Positions 21,440-34,100 of a stretch of 64,000 bases of DNA are shown here, piece by piece. This DNA comes from Lactarius indigo (Eukaryota; Basidiomycota; Agaricomycetes; Russulales; Russulaceae). The stretch is from NCBI GenBank assembly GCA_025766275.1, contig JAFKAC010000012.1, positions 930,001-994,000 of the forward strand. The letters run 5' to 3'. A program made the position numbers and the translations under genes. Under the pieces are notes generated by a model that was given only the letters and a program-made list of their open reading frames with translations, was not told the DNA's origin and did not search any database. Each line of letters begins with the position of its first letter. The first letter of the stretch is position 1.

Positions 21440-23903
21440 ATGTTTCCTTCTCCGAATCATCTAATACGCCGCACAGTGCAACGCTTTGCTGCTTCGCGCA
21501 GAAAAGTGACGCTCTTGTCTCTTCCGAATGACACACTCGTCGACCTCATTCTCGTTCACCTATGCGTTCGGGACATCCTCCGTCTGAGATCGGTATGGAC
21601 TCTTTGCTCTCGCTCCCGCGTCGGGCTCACACTAGCTCAAGGTATGCAGGTTATTCTACGAACTGACACACCAGCCGATGGTGTGGAAACGCATCTTGCG
21701 CAAGTTTCACCTTCCGTTACCGCCCCTTCCTCCAACCACCCGCTACTCCTTCCCTGCACTTAGCAGCCTCGAAGCAGAGCGTCTTGTGACCCGTGCCCTC
21801 GCTGCTGAAGCCAACTGGCGGAGCACCATACCCAAAGCTTACAAATCTTGGAGATTTTGTGTCTACGCTGACATACTGTCCATGAAAATAGTCCCTGGAG
21901 GAAAATACATAGTCGTCTCGGTCCGCGAAGGGACGAGTCGGTATTCGCTAATGCTCCTTATGATGGAACATCGCGTCAAGATAGCGTATCCCGTTGCAAA
22001 AATCGCCACCGTTTCCAAAGCATATAAAATTGAGGCCAAATATATGCGGTATCAAACAGAAATGGGCATCATGATCACCTATGTGCGACGCGAACCCAAA
22101 CGGGCTTCAGATCGCGTGGCGGGGTAAGTCCTTTTTCTTGTCTTGTGCTGATACGGCTAACCAAACGTTCATGGCTCTAGCATAGATGTGTCTGACTATA
22201 GCGAAGACCACGCCATAGATTACCCTGTCCCAGTGCGCTACGAGCTCAACGTTATCCACTGCCCACTTTCTGCTATCCATATCGCTGAGGATCCACGTTT
22301 CCCCCCCGGATCGAGCGCATATACCGAGCGCATCGATGCTCAAAGGTCACCCTTCAACAAAGTCACCACTATGCGCTCCAACACCACCTTTGACTTTACC
22401 GATCTTGACGCTCTCGATAGCGCACCATACATCGTGGCCGTTCAAGGGCGAAACGTGCTCTTCAAGAACTTGATTTCACGCAACGTCCATCGCATCCGCG
22501 TTGGCGCTTTGTTTGGATATGAAGAGGAAGCGTCGGAAGTTCTCCCCAACGTGAGGTTCAACGTTGCTTTGTCGTCCCTTTCCCTAGTTAGACGCCTGTA
22601 CGCTCCTGCAGGGGTTGTTTACCTACAACATCCGGGCTATCCGTATCCTTGCCCTCCAGCGGGAACTGCTCGTGGTTCGTACGGACCGCAAGGACGTTTC
22701 GATGCCATTGGCTCTGGAACTCTACAAAATTCCCAGTGACAGCGGGACCTCCCAACCCGAAAATGCGCCGGCCGTATGGCCTCGCTCCGTCCACACCATT
22801 GCGACAGGCTCACAACTGACGCACATCACGATATCTGCCGTGCCCTCGTCGGCAGATGGGGAGGACGCGACTGCCACGCTGACGGCGCACTCAGAGCCGC
22901 CGGCCGTTTCAGTGTTCGTCGTCATGCAGGACCCATGGCACACGGTGCAATTCCGCTTATGGCCCGAGCGCATCCCCAAGACTGAAGTCGGGCAGTTCCG
23001 CCCTGACATCGAGTGGCAGGCAGAAATACAGGCAGCCCAGGCAGCTGCCGCTGGCGGCGGCGGTGCTATGGAAGAGGAGGGTGAAGTTGAAGAGGCCATC
23101 GCTGCGGACGAGGACACAGATGCCTCTGACTCCGAGGACGGCATGGCGGTCGACGAAGCAACCCCCCCTCCCGCTACCCCCGCACCTGGTGCGGCCGAAG
23201 AGACACCCCAACAGCAATCTCCGTCTCCGCCGCCTCCAACGCCGTCCCCCATCCCCCTGGAAGACACGACGTTCCGCTTCCAGCTGTACGGGCCATTCTT
23301 CAAGATCATCTCGTACAAGTACAGTGCGAATGCGGCGCTGGGCAACCTGCGCATCCTCGCGGGCACGACGCGGCCTCTGCTGGTGGGGACGCAGGCGGAA
23401 GACCGGCGCGCGGCACCCGCGCTGCACGACCTGTGGGCATATGCGGACCTAGTGCCGCCGCCGTCCCCGCACGCGCGGTGGCCGGAGGACGGTGCCCGCC
23501 GCGCGGCGGGCGAGGCGGAGCGCGGGTGGGTCGACGCGGCGCTGCGGAGGCGCGAGAGCCCCGCGGCGGTTGCACAGCTCGCGTTGCCGCCACGTGCGGT
23601 GCGTGAGCGGTTCTCGCGTGGGCTTAGTGCGATCGAATGGGACGATTGGAGCATGAGTATGTGTGGGGTATGCGCGGAGGAGCCCAGGATGATCTATTTG
23701 TACCAGTTTGCGCCGACGCCGACGGAGAGTGAGTCGATTTCCCTTTCTGCATCCATTGGCCTGTGGACTAAACACGCACCCTAGAGCAAGATGGACACCG
23801 CTTTCCTATTCCGGTGCCTGACGTGGATGAAAGATTCCGCAACGTTTCTGAAGACGATCCGTTCGAAATGTCTGGTCTGGAATCGGCAAGTCTAAACCAA
23901 TGA
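21440..23903 (+). CDS. F-box domain protein with large C-terminal region
   Basis: The ATG is at 21440. Exon 1 ends at 21592 and encodes the F-box core KVTLLSLPNDTLVDLILVHL followed by CVRDILRLRS. After one or two introns the protein resumes at PMVWKRILRKFHLPLPPLPP. Later exons encode a beta-rich body, for example VYADILSMKIVPGGKYIVVS, joined by introns at about 22124-22183 and 22551-22611. An acidic, Pro/Gln-rich disordered insert covers about 23,070-23,260 (EEGEVEEAIAADEDTDASDS). The last exon starts after cctag at 23784 and ends ESASLNQ at 23903. F-box proteins tether substrates to SCF ubiquitin ligases through Skp1, and the Rbx1 subunit of such ligases is encoded at 43374 in this window. 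The substrate is unknown. GC content rises sharply around 23,300-23,600. Confidence 0.82.
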
Positions 23904-24045
23904 GAGGATCCAGGGACGGAGCCCAAAACAAAATTGTGTACCAATATGATTACACCGCTGTAGAACTGGACCTTGTACACGGACACACCCGATTAATGCT
24001 CGAGACGGGAACTCAAATGACGGTTTGAAGTAGAGTAATACAATG

Positions 24046-25211
24046 TCATCGTGTGTTGACACCTGTAGGATCACCAGGGCCGATGTTGCCGTCTATGTAA
24101 TAACTAAAGAATAGAACCTTGAACAAAAGTGCCACTACCCCATGAAGTACCGCGACTACTACAATCAAAAGCCGGACTGATTTTTGGTCCGCCTGCATTA
24201 AGGGTGGATGAGTAAATGATATAGAGAATCTTCAAACTGAATCGACGCACAGATACTAAAACTGGGTAGACGTTTGCGACGAGGAAATAACCCGATAAGC
24301 CGAATGCGATACCGGACAAAATCCAGCGAAGAAGAGCGATTGGAACAATGCAGAGAATCTGAGAAAATGGTCAAGTGTTATCTCAGGGGGGCGCACTACA
24401 GGCCGCAAGAAGGAGCACGCACCGACACCGGTATCCAGACGAACATAGCGTAGCCCCATACCGTCACAGCCTCGACCATTGTCCAGCCCTCGCTGATGCC
24501 CGCATAGCGCAGGGCGCCCCAGAGCAGCACGGGCACACCGATGCCGTACGCATACACGAGCCCGACGGCGGTGCTGAGCAGCGCAAAGTCGTACTCGACC
24601 GGGTCGGACGACAGGTAGGAGACGATGGAGTGTGCGAGCGAGGATGTGATGAAGAGCGTGAATATGAGCGTGGTGAGCGTCCAGAATGGCCCGTAGAGGT
24701 CGGGCGCGGGCGTGAGGTGGGCAGAGGTGTACGTAGGGGACAAGGGGTTGAGCGTGTTGATGCAGCGGAGGAGGACCTAAATAAAGGAAAAGTCGAAAAT
24801 TCAGGTCTCTGGATTCCCCCTTTGAACTGGTAGGATGTGCGGACGCACGGTTTTGGTGTCGACGTCAAAATGGTGTTGATAGTAGTCGACATTCCAGAAA
24901 GACGCCTTGCTGGCGTCAGAGATGTAGCCTGCAATCGGATGAGGGCGTATACATGCTAACTAGTGAAAATAGTATCGCACCTCTCCCTTGACCCTCCCTA
25001 GGAGAAGGGTCGCCGATTTTACCCGCAGGGGGCTGGGTGAAGGCTGGAGAGTACACAGTCAACGATACGTAACTTCGATCGGTTGGACGAAATGGCAACC
25101 TTTGTTATCGCCCTCCTCCAAGTGCTATTGGGTTGTTAGTTACTGGGTATGGTCGAGCATGAAATAGGCGAATGAGCAGACCTCGTCCGATTCTACGGCG
25201 ACATACGCCAT
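24046..25211 (-). CDS. YIPF1/2-like Yip1-domain Golgi membrane protein
   Basis: The exon phases agree throughout. It starts MAYVAVESDE (ATG 25211), then HLEEGDNK, AFTQPPAGKIGDPSPRE, GYISDASKASFWNVDYYQHH, the signature stretch FDVDTKT plus VLLRCINTLNPLSP, and then five hydrophobic segments: PFWTLTTLIFTLFITSSLA, FALLSTAVGLVYAYGIGVPV, VEAVTVWGYAMFVWIPVSV, IALLRWILSGIAFGLSGYFL and VRLLIVVVAVLHGVVALLF. It ends SYYIDGNIGPGDPTGVNTR at 24046. The conserved (Y)YxxxFDVDT before the first membrane segment is characteristic of YIPF proteins. They act in Golgi and ER vesicle traffic by binding Rab/Ypt GTPases. Length, about 300 residues, is normal. Confidence 0.87.
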
Positions 25212-25620
25212 GGCAGTGACCGTTGGTGTCAGTAGGTGGGAGTCGTGGTGACCGTGGGAATCGCAACAAGTCTCACTATCGACTCGCGTCTTGTTGTCGG
25301 CCTCTAACCTCTAGCATCAGAATCAACAACCCCAACACCTCTTTTTCAGCGTGAACTTTTGTTATCACATCGATCTCGTCCCGATCGCGCCACACCTCCA
25401 AACTTCAGCGACGACACAATTATCAAACCCGGATCTTTGATTCACTACAGATCAAGTACATTACACACTTTACAGAAGCGGCCTTCCTCCCATTCGGTAT
25501 TAGGCCACTGGATGCTGCTTCGACACCGATTAGGTATACCCTTACTTCGCGACTATCATTGTCCCCTGCTTCGAGAAGATCGAAGACCTCAAACGCTCGA
25601 TAAATTACCCGCGTCCTCAC
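25212..25620. other. Intergenic stretch, probable YIPF promoter
   Basis: No gene is recognised here. The right part borders a Goodbye-domain relic. Confidence 0.3.
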
Positions 25621-25790
25621 GCGCATGTTTCTGAAGAAATTGAGAGGTAGACGCCGATATCGAGCACTCGGACTCGGTTCATCCAACCTCTTCAGCGCAT
25701 TGGATGTGCTGGAGGTGTTGGATAAATTGACACGAGAGGTTGGATGGAGAGGTCCAACAGCGTCGGCGGTTTTGAAAACAGCTGTAGGAA
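25621..25790 (+). pseudogene. Goodbye-domain relic (third copy), short
   Basis: The + strand reads FLKKLRGR, then after an insertion LDVLEVLDKLTREV, matching FLKKLAGRTDLEDAVKRLDN of the STAND gene at 1-1264 and FLKRL of the relic near 13.2 kb. It shares with the 13.2-kb relic the same inverted duplication layout: arms 25675-25700 and 25704-25729 are about 19 of 26 bases complementary. The surrounding sequence is too decayed to trace further. Confidence 0.5.
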
Positions 25791-25880
25791 ACTCAGTGCG
25801 AATGGCTTTTGGCGGGCCAGGCCTGATTCGTTCTTTGTAACATGTCCCAGAAGATAAATGGATAGAAAGTGTTGATCGAG

Positions 25881-28530
25881 TCAGATCTTTGAAAAGTGTA
25901 GGTGTGGGGACGAGTACAAAGGTACAATAGAGTTCTCCCGAGTTGCCGAAGGGGGGTCAAGAGCATCCCTTTTCTTATGCAATGCAGCCTTCGCGCTACC
26001 TCCTCCCTCAGCAGCAGCGCCTAGATCGGGTACCGAAGACAACCGTGGACGAGATGAACCGGGGGCAGCGGGAGCTCGCGGCGATTCTGGCGAAGATGTG
26101 TGGTCAGGTCCGATCACTGGAAAGTCTGAAGACAACGACAGACCTGTAAGGGACATATTGTCGGGAACCAGGGTGGAGGAAGGTGACGATGGGACGTCTG
26201 GGTCGTCCGAAGGTGGACGGAAGTGTGCGGAGTGCGGAATGGCAACGGTATCTGGAGAGGTTGAGGTCTTCGATCTGAGAGGGGGGTTAGTAGATGCCGA
26301 AGGATCTGGGGTGGAGAGGGGAATCGTGTTCGCGGAGGTGTGAATGCTTCCATGTGTCACACGAGTAGTGACTGGATTGGGTGAAGGTGGAGTGACAGGA
26401 ATGCGGTAATTCTCAGTGGTTATCCGGTCAACGGGCTGCAAGGAAACTGGGGCGGATATATTGTTGTCGAGCGGTGGCACATCTGTGAGGCCTTCGTTGA
26501 CACGAAGCGAGGTATGTGCGGAGGAGGAAGGTGTATCTGGATTACTGTGAAGAGACGAAGGGATGAGCACAGTGTTGTGCGGGACGGCGCGTGCAAAGGT
26601 TATGGAGGAAGAGTCGTCGTTGATGTGAGGTGTCGGGTCCTGATGGTGGTCAGGGACGTTGCAAATTGGGTATAAGGATGGTTCCAACAAAACGATAGCC
26701 TGATTGTAAGCGGAGGTGAAGAGTTTTGTCGGGGCAGAAGTGGTATCTTGATGCAGAGCGACGTAGACCTCGCGAATCCGTCCCAAGGTACGGAACACCA
26801 TCCACTGGTCGTCGTCATTCTGCACTTTGAGGAGGATTTGATTCCAGAGGGCACAGAACTCGCGTTGCAGTTTGGGTGACGTGTCTTGTACATTGAAATT
26901 AGAAGCTGCTTCTAAAATTTCCGAGAACATGTCCTTCGGCCACCACGGTTTCCGGTGATGGCTGTATTGCTGACGAGTGATGTGGATCAAGATGGCGAGT
27001 GACAGGCTGTCGCCATCTGAGGCGTGTTCTCGAAGGACGGATCCTTGGACGCCCAGTTCATCGGAGGCAAGAGTAAACCAAGAGTCATTGCGCCGTCGTG
27101 CCGTTGCGACAATACCAGTGAGTATAGCTTGTACAACCAGCGCAGTGCCTTCATTTCCACTATCGGCCCAGCTTCTCACGATATGGCCAAATTCGGCAGT
27201 GCGCAGTCCCTCGTGTTGGCCCACAGACATGACTTTCTTAAAGACCCACGGATATGCATCTGGGATTTCAGCCGGATCGATGGCCTTTGCGCATATCATG
27301 GCTCTCCGGTTTTTGACGGGCTGAGAGAGCAAATCAGATGAGAAAGTACGGTCCAATAACCCGACCAATGCTTGAAAAACCTTCCGCTTTTGCCCAGAAG
27401 TGGGGCCAGGCAGAGGATCATCGACAACTTTTGAGCTGCGGAAGCCGGGTAAACCGGAAAAGAAGCGCTCCAGTTCGTGGTCCTCGTCTAAACTGTCGAA
27501 TGTCCACAGAAAGGCGCGAGTGTCGATCTCCGATGGTGAATTCAAGGCAGTTTCCTCGGCTGTCCTCTGCATACCCTGTAAGAGCAATTCATAGTAAGGG
27601 CCCCGGAAATTCTGAATGTCTGGATGACGATGGCGAACCGATAAAAAGAACCACCAACGAGCCTGAGAGAGGATATAGAGTATCCCAATAACAATGAACC
27701 ACACCGGAGACGAAAGTGATGTATAGTACGGACTATCATGACGAAAAATAGGCATGAATGTGATGCACCCGTAGAGAGCCGAGCAGATGCCGACCCACGA
27801 CAACACCAACTTGAAAATTGTGATATGAACGTTGCATAAAAATACGACCAGGCCGGCGAAGAACAGGAACAAGGAAATGTGGACAAGCGTAGGCAATGTT
27901 TCGACAGTCTGTGGAAGGAGAAACTTCTCTACCCCTTCGGCAAAGAACGCACGGATTCGTGCTCGCTTGTGGGGACTGTAACGCGACTGAGTGAGCTTAA
28001 GGTATCTTCGTGCCCATTGTTGCACCAAGGTTGCAAGCAGTGCACACGTAAGACTGATCACCAAGCTCAAGAACCAAAGTGCGTTCACCCAAACTGCGTA
28101 GACTGGTGGAGAAAATGGGGGTGGAGAAGAAGGCCCGGGGAGGGAGCTCGAAATATTGGGCCGATCCGGGTCGGCGATGGTCTGATAAATATTTGCGAGA
28201 TAGAAATTGGAAGAATCCTGTGGGTTCGGCCGAATGTCCTGAATCGACACTGAGACCAACGACGCAACAGCGGCAGAGAATAAACCGGTCTGTGATTACC
28301 ATTGAGTCGGCGTGAAGCACCAGATTAAAAGATAGGCCTACGAATATAAGGATCCCATCGGCGTCCGCTTTCCAGTTCTCAGCCGCCTTTTTGTCTTCTT
28401 CCGTCGCCATTTCCAAATACAACGAGAAGATAGGTCCGGAACCATCGACAAAATTAGATACACCGTGTGGTGCGTGATTCTGTGCCGACTGGGGTGGGTA
28501 CTGGTAGTCACCTATTGAGCGGTATGGGTA
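25881..28530 (-). CDS. DUF6535 multi-pass membrane protein, 5' end unresolved
   Basis: The conserved N-terminal DUF6535 module is clear. IFSLYLEMATEEDKKAAENW and DADGILIF are joined across an intron to TGLFSAAVASLVSVSIQDIR, then come NPQDSSNFYLANIYQ, AVWVNALWFLSLVISLTCAL, LATLVQQWARRYLKLTQSRY, TLVHISLFLFFAGLVVFLCN and a further hydrophobic pair ending VWFIVIGILYIL. About 300 residues of helical region follow, then a long Ser/Pro/Thr-rich disordered tail to the stop at 25881. The exon that begins at 28530 continues DYQYPPQSAQNHAPH without an ATG, so an upstream start exon remains to be found. The family is expanded in agaricomycetes and has no known function. Confidence 0.8.
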
Positions 28531-29496
28531 CTAGATGAGAACAGCGAGCATAGACCCATGCGAGGGTAAGGTACCTGTACCAAATCCTACGTTGGGTATA
28601 TTGGTAACTTCGTGAGGAGCTCGGGACATTGAAGGCCTCGAAACTTTTGGGGTGCTAGTGGTCTAATGCCAGTGGTACAGTACCGAACATAAAGTGTCAC
28701 CGAGGGTGTTATCGCATTTATATACACAACCCGCGTGATGTGTGATCCATCCTTCCGTCTCAGATATCGTCTTCGGGGGCTGTGCACCGGGGTTCTGCGT
28801 CTTTATTGCCGCACCCAACTGGTCTCTGAGTTTGCCGAAGAGGTGGGGTGAGATAAGGTACAACCCACCTCACGCACAAATAACAGATAGGGTAAAGATA
28901 CCTTTCAGATGGTTATTGACCATTAATCTGGGACCCTCCAACGATAAAACGGTCACCGTGATTGTGGCTTGGTGCTTGACCTCCAATTTTTGAGCGTGGG
29001 GTAAATTTAACCTCCTGTACGTAGACAGCGTGGGCGCGGCGCCAAACACGACGCACGGGCCGAGAACTATGGCATGTTGGCATGTCACGCGCCACGATGG
29101 AAGTTAAGTCACGCAAATCCATTTGAGTCAGATCCCATCACAGTCATTCAAGTTGATCACAGTAGTACAGTATCTCCGTCGTGGGATACCTGGTGACCTG
29201 ATATTTCGGAAGGTGGTTGGATAGCATGTGAAGTCCTGAACGCCGGGGACTGGAATAGCTGGGAATAGATGTGTTGATTATAATAGTGTGTGCTACTCGG
29301 GTATATGTACGCGCTATATTTATGCATACCATCTACCCGTTGTATGGAGAATCACAGATGGTCTTCTGATCTCTTCAGAAATGTTTTGCGACTCCCTCAT
29401 TTTGCAACCTGAAACACGTGATCATACTGTCAGAAAGGTAAGCTGCCACGGCCCGGAACTCAGGACGAGGCTAACGCTTGGGCTCTCTGCCTCCGG
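28531..29496. other. Intergenic stretch, may hold the DUF6535 start exon
   Basis: The stretch 28531-28620 may include the missing first exon of the DUF6535 gene. The remainder carries no recognised gene, RNA or repeat. Confidence 0.3.
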
Positions 29497-30465
29497 ATGA
29501 AGACAAATGCTTTTCGAGGGGTCCTAGGCAAACAGAGTGCAGGTCCCCTCTTCCTAGCGTCGTCTAGACATGCCCACCGAAGACTGCGTGGATTCCCACT
29601 GCCTTCCCCCGCACTTCCGGGTCACAAGCAACAACTTGGACCTCTCTCCGTCCGACACTTCTCTTCCACTCGCTCCTTCAAAGACCAGTCTTCCCAGACT
29701 ACCACCTTCGAAGACCCCTCGCGGAAGGGGCTCTTCTATCATCTAGTCCCTCCGCCCACACCCCTGTCCAACACGCGCCCCGTCTTCGCCGTGTCCCTCC
29801 TCGCAGACCCACCGCCGTCTTCCGAGTCGAGCATTGTGCTCGGCTGGCTGCCAGCCGAGACGCCCGGCGACGATCACGAAGCGGGCCTCAACGATTTCGT
29901 GCAAAACCGTGCGTGCGCCGCGTCTAATCTGTCCGTCATTTCGCGCACTTTATACCTGTAACTCGTTGCCAGCTCGCTTTTTGCCGCTCCTCCACGAGGC
30001 AATATCGAGTGGACTCGCGGAGGTCGCCGACAACATCCAGGCCGCGGGCGCGCTGCAACTAGGAGAAGGGTGGATGCACATACACGGTAAGCGTCGAACC
30101 TTTTCTTCCGTGCGGAGACGTAACACCGACTTAATATGATATTGTCCAATGTTCCTGCGGCGCTGGCGTGTACCCCAGATGACCGTAACCTTCCGCCCCT
30201 TAATCGCATCGGCGACCCCGACGACATTATTGCTTCTGTCCGGGTAGAAGGGGGAAAGGTGGGTCTTTCCTCTCGTTCTTCTTTCCTGGATGGCTCAAGG
30301 GATTCGCGCGCCACACAGATCCTCGCGGAGACGTACCAGGCTATGCCCTCGTACCGCATCTGCACCGCCCACGGCGTCACCCAGCTCACTGAGGGGCTCA
30401 CGTCGAAGCTCCGGACCATCCTAGATGCGCGTGCACGCAAAGAGAGGCAGAGGGATCACAGATGA
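29497..30465 (+). CDS. Conserved fungal protein, probable mitochondrial, unknown function
   Basis: Four exons with matching phases. Exon 1 begins MKTNAFRGVLGKQSAGPLFL and runs through Arg/Ser-rich sequence (SRHAHRRLRGFPLPS, SVRHFSSTRSFKDQ), a good mitochondrial presequence. It then reads GLFYHLVPPPTPLSNTRPVF and SIVLGWLPAET. Introns follow at about 29910, 30089 and 30259. The later exons give RFLPLLHEAISSGLAEVADN, LQLGEGWMHIHD, LNRIGDPDDIIASVRVEGGK and ILAETYQAMPSYRICTAHG, ending at TGA 30465. The order GWLP...GEGWMHI...RIGDPDDI...YQ(P/A)MPSYR seems conserved in fungi as far as I recall, but I know no assigned role. The mature protein lacks membrane segments. Confidence 0.75.
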
Positions 30466-31194
30466 CTCTCTGTAGATGAAAAGTATTTTCGCCTCTCAAT
30501 CTAATTTCGATACGACAAATACCCCTGTTCGTATTTTGCCTGTTTGAATGCATCAAGTGCGTCTATTTTCACGTACCACCGCCTGGGATCTCTCTGCCAG
30601 AGGCGCAGCTTAGGTTTGTGATATCAATTCTATCATAGCCTCTACTAGCTGCCGCACATCGGCAACTCTCACCCTGTTGGATCGCATGTGGTACGTGCCA
30701 TCCAACGTGGTGCAGCGAGACCCGCTCATGGCATGGACAAGACTGTATAGGCTGTGTGGCATGTTATACCTCTACTATGGCCTGTCCGTCTCTCTTTCAA
30801 TTATCATCAGCTTGCGCCGTGAATCAAGACGCATACATTACGTATCTAGCATTCTGAGTTAGTGGGGGCGGAGCGCGGAATGTCTGCTGGAAAAGCAGCG
30901 GCAGTGGTACACATGCCAGTGAAGGGGGCTACCAGTGGCCTTCACTCAACCCTCGCATATCCTGGCGCCCTCATAACGCGTCGAACGCATTCCACTAGAT
31001 GACTAGCCGCGGGCAAACATTGTAAAAACTAAGCTGCACACCTCAAGACTAGGCCATAACATACGTTGATTGAAATGTAAAGAAATCCGCGATAAAACAA
31101 AGCATACAGACGGTCGCATATAAAGTTAGATCAGTAAGAAATAAATCAAGCATCGTTTCCGAGAAGTCGTAATTCGTAAGATATGTTATCTAAA
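30466..31194. other. Intergenic stretch
   Basis: This holds the 3' flanks of two convergent genes. Nothing coding is supported. AT content is high near 31,020-31,190, next to the stop of the giant gene. Confidence 0.4.
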
Positions 31195-34100
31195 CTATGA
31201 TGAACGGGGCGAGCGTGGTCCGAAGAGACCGCGTGGCTGCGGTGGAACCTCTGGTGCTAGATGAATCGTGGGTTCACTTGGCGGCGGTGTGTACTCGAGA
31301 CCAGGTTGCACTGTTGGCGGATGTTAAATACCGCTTGTAACGAAGAGAAAAAAAAAAAACCGTATTTACCTTGCCACGTTGCCCAAGAACCAGCAGCCTG
31401 CGCACGGTCGGGAGGTGGCCCCATGGGTGGCCCAGGTGGTGGTTGCATTGGCGTCTCGATGACGGGTCCTGCCGGGCGGGCCTCCGATCTCTTGCGAGTG
31501 CGCTTGAATCCACCCCGTTGGTGAACGGACCGCCACGCGCCGGGGCGGGGAGGTTCGGGTCCAGGTGCAGGAGGTTCGTCAGGTGGCATGTCCGCCGGCT
31601 GTTGCGGGGCAAGAGGACCAGTGCTCGGTTTCCTAAAACGAATAGAATAAGTAAAGGTACCGAACAACAAAAGGCGATACACCTTACCAATCTGGATCGA
31701 ACATGCCACCAGCTTCGTATTTGCTTCGCAGACACAAGAGAGTGCCAATTTCGCTAACCGATTCGTCAGTGAATGACTGAGTCGTGTATGGGGATAAACT
31801 CGACGAACAATTGAATATTACGCCTTTCCTCACGAAGTTTACCAACTTCGCCGAGAAGCATGCGTACTTCTGTTGCTAAAGATTTGCTGAACTCGTCAAG
31901 GTACTGTCCCACTTGCAATTAGATACCGGTCGAGAGTACAGCGGAAGAACGCTTACCCCCTGCACGTTGAACGGCACCTGCACATTCGCCGTTGACTGTA
32001 CTGTATCTAGCAACTCTTTGTGTTGCCTCTCCGTTTCCTCGCGCCATGCTGTACATAGGTGAGTCCAGGAGTACACGCTTCCCAAAACAAACCACTCACA
32101 ATCTGTCAACCTCTCGAACAGTTCTCGCAGTGTCAGGTTCTCACTCCTCAGCGTGTCAATGATGTCTTGAGTTGCTAGAGAGGGGTGAGGAGAACGTCAA
32201 AACGACTGTCGGCGGTCCACTTACAGGGCTTCTCTGCTGCAGCGCGGCGCTCCTCTTCACACCTTTCCCTCTCTTCCGCACGGTCCTCAATGATACCTTG
32301 GACCATCCTATACAGGTCTTCCCACCGCTGATTGTCCTCTTGACGCCACTCCTGCTTCCTATCCCAATGTTCTTCCACGGTTTCTTTCTTCCGCGCAAAT
32401 TCCTCGCGATGAGCAAGGAGGAGGTCCGTGATCTCGCTCAACTGTTGTCTCATCTCCTCGTCGCGTTCGTTGTCCCTCTGGGCATCGGCTTCGCGTCGCT
32501 GCTCCTCGTCGTGATCGCGCTGCTGTTTCTCGTGATCGAGCTCGGCACGCACACGGGCGAGTTCCTCTTCGAGTTCTCGCACGCGGGCATTACGCTCCTC
32601 TTCGGCATGAGCACGTTCAGCGAGTACTTGCTGTTCGAGCGCTTCGCGCGCGGCGCGAGCCTCTTCACGTTCAAGCTGAAGCTGCCTAGCCATCTCTTCT
32701 CGCTCACCGTGCACTATGTCTCTGATATCGTCCGCATGTCGGGCAGCAGACTCTGAGGATGCACGGCGAATCGATGCAATGACAGACTCTGCCTGTTCCG
32801 GCACTCCCAACGCTCCAATTTCTGAAGGCGTCGGAGCTCCGAACCTTGGGCCAGGAACGGGAAGGGGTGCCTCTGTGTCGGCAGCAGTAGAAACGCCAGT
32901 AGGAGGTTGCGCCCGAGAGAGTATGGATGCCATTTCATCCATTAGATGCCTGGTGTCGGCTTCTCGTCTGGACTCGTGATCATCGAATTGATGAGCGCGG
33001 TCAGCTTGTCCTTCGGCGAATAGATGCCCCCGCTCAGCTTCCCTCTCCTGGAAATCGTGTTCGCGTCGCAGCTCAGCCTCGGCAGCATCCTGAGTGATGT
33101 CGGCTAATTGGCGTTCGATCTCCCCAAAGCGTTCTTGCCGTGCTCTCTCAGCGTCATCGTAGCCCAATTCGCCAGGCCCAGAGGGGAAACGACGAACACT
33201 ACGTCCCGTGGCCGCGCGCGACACTCCTGGGATGTGAGCACCAGGTGGGGTCGGCGCATCACGCAATCCTCCTTCACCTGAAATAGTGGGAGACCGAGGA
33301 ACTTCGTAGGGCTCTGACGGAGGGGTCACCGATCCTGGGCGTATGTGGCCGCGCGTGTCTGGTTCCGGTATCGGTAACACTTCCGATATTGTTCCCGATC
33401 GATCGTATGGTGAACGGCCGCCTTCTGGTGGAGTGACGCCTTCTCGGGCACGAGCGTCTTCTGGAGTAAGACCGCCTTCTGGAGCACCACGGGCGCCTTC
33501 TGCGGCGCCAGGACCGCCTTCTGGGGCACCACGACCACCTTCTGGGGCGCCGCGACCACCCTCCGGAGCACCGGTGCGGCGTGATGCATGTGAAGGGAGG
33601 ACAGGTACAAATGGAACACTTGGACTTGCGCTGCGAAGTTGGCTTTCGAGGGAGGGTGATCTGACTCTCCCTTCTTCCCCATATATGTCAGACCCGGGCC
33701 CAGACACCGGAGGATGATAGGCTGCTGGAATGAAAGGTTAATCGATTATAAATTGTACGTCTTTGTGCGAGTGATACTTACGAATAGGTTCGGCTCGTGG
33801 CCGTGCATGATCAGGAGGAAGAACGTGTATACGCTCCGGACCAGTAACCTCAACGACGGTGGGTGCTCGAGATGGACGGGTAAGACGTGATGGTGCACCG
33901 CTGACCGGCACATGGATGGGTTGCGATGGAGCGTACTGTGAAGGAGGGCCATAAGGATGTTGGAGCGGCTCAGTGTCCCCTTCGGTAAGAGGACGCGAAA
34001 TGATGCTTGGTGAATGAGGAGGAGGATATGTGTGCACGTGTGTTACTGATTGCGGAGGAAGAATGGAAGGACCTGCACGACCGTACTCAGAAGATACCGG

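Noticed and set aside
22722..23654. 310-codon open frame on the minus strand
   Set aside because: It is the antisense of the GC-rich F-box protein exon; no splice or family support.
24375..24833. 152-codon charged open frame on the plus strand
   Set aside because: Antisense of the YIPF membrane-segment exon.
32172..32756. 194-codon hydrophobic-looking open frame on the plus strand
   Set aside because: It is antisense to the charged coiled-coil exon of the giant gene; Glu/Lys/Arg codons read as Leu/Phe/Ser on the other strand and mimic membrane segments.
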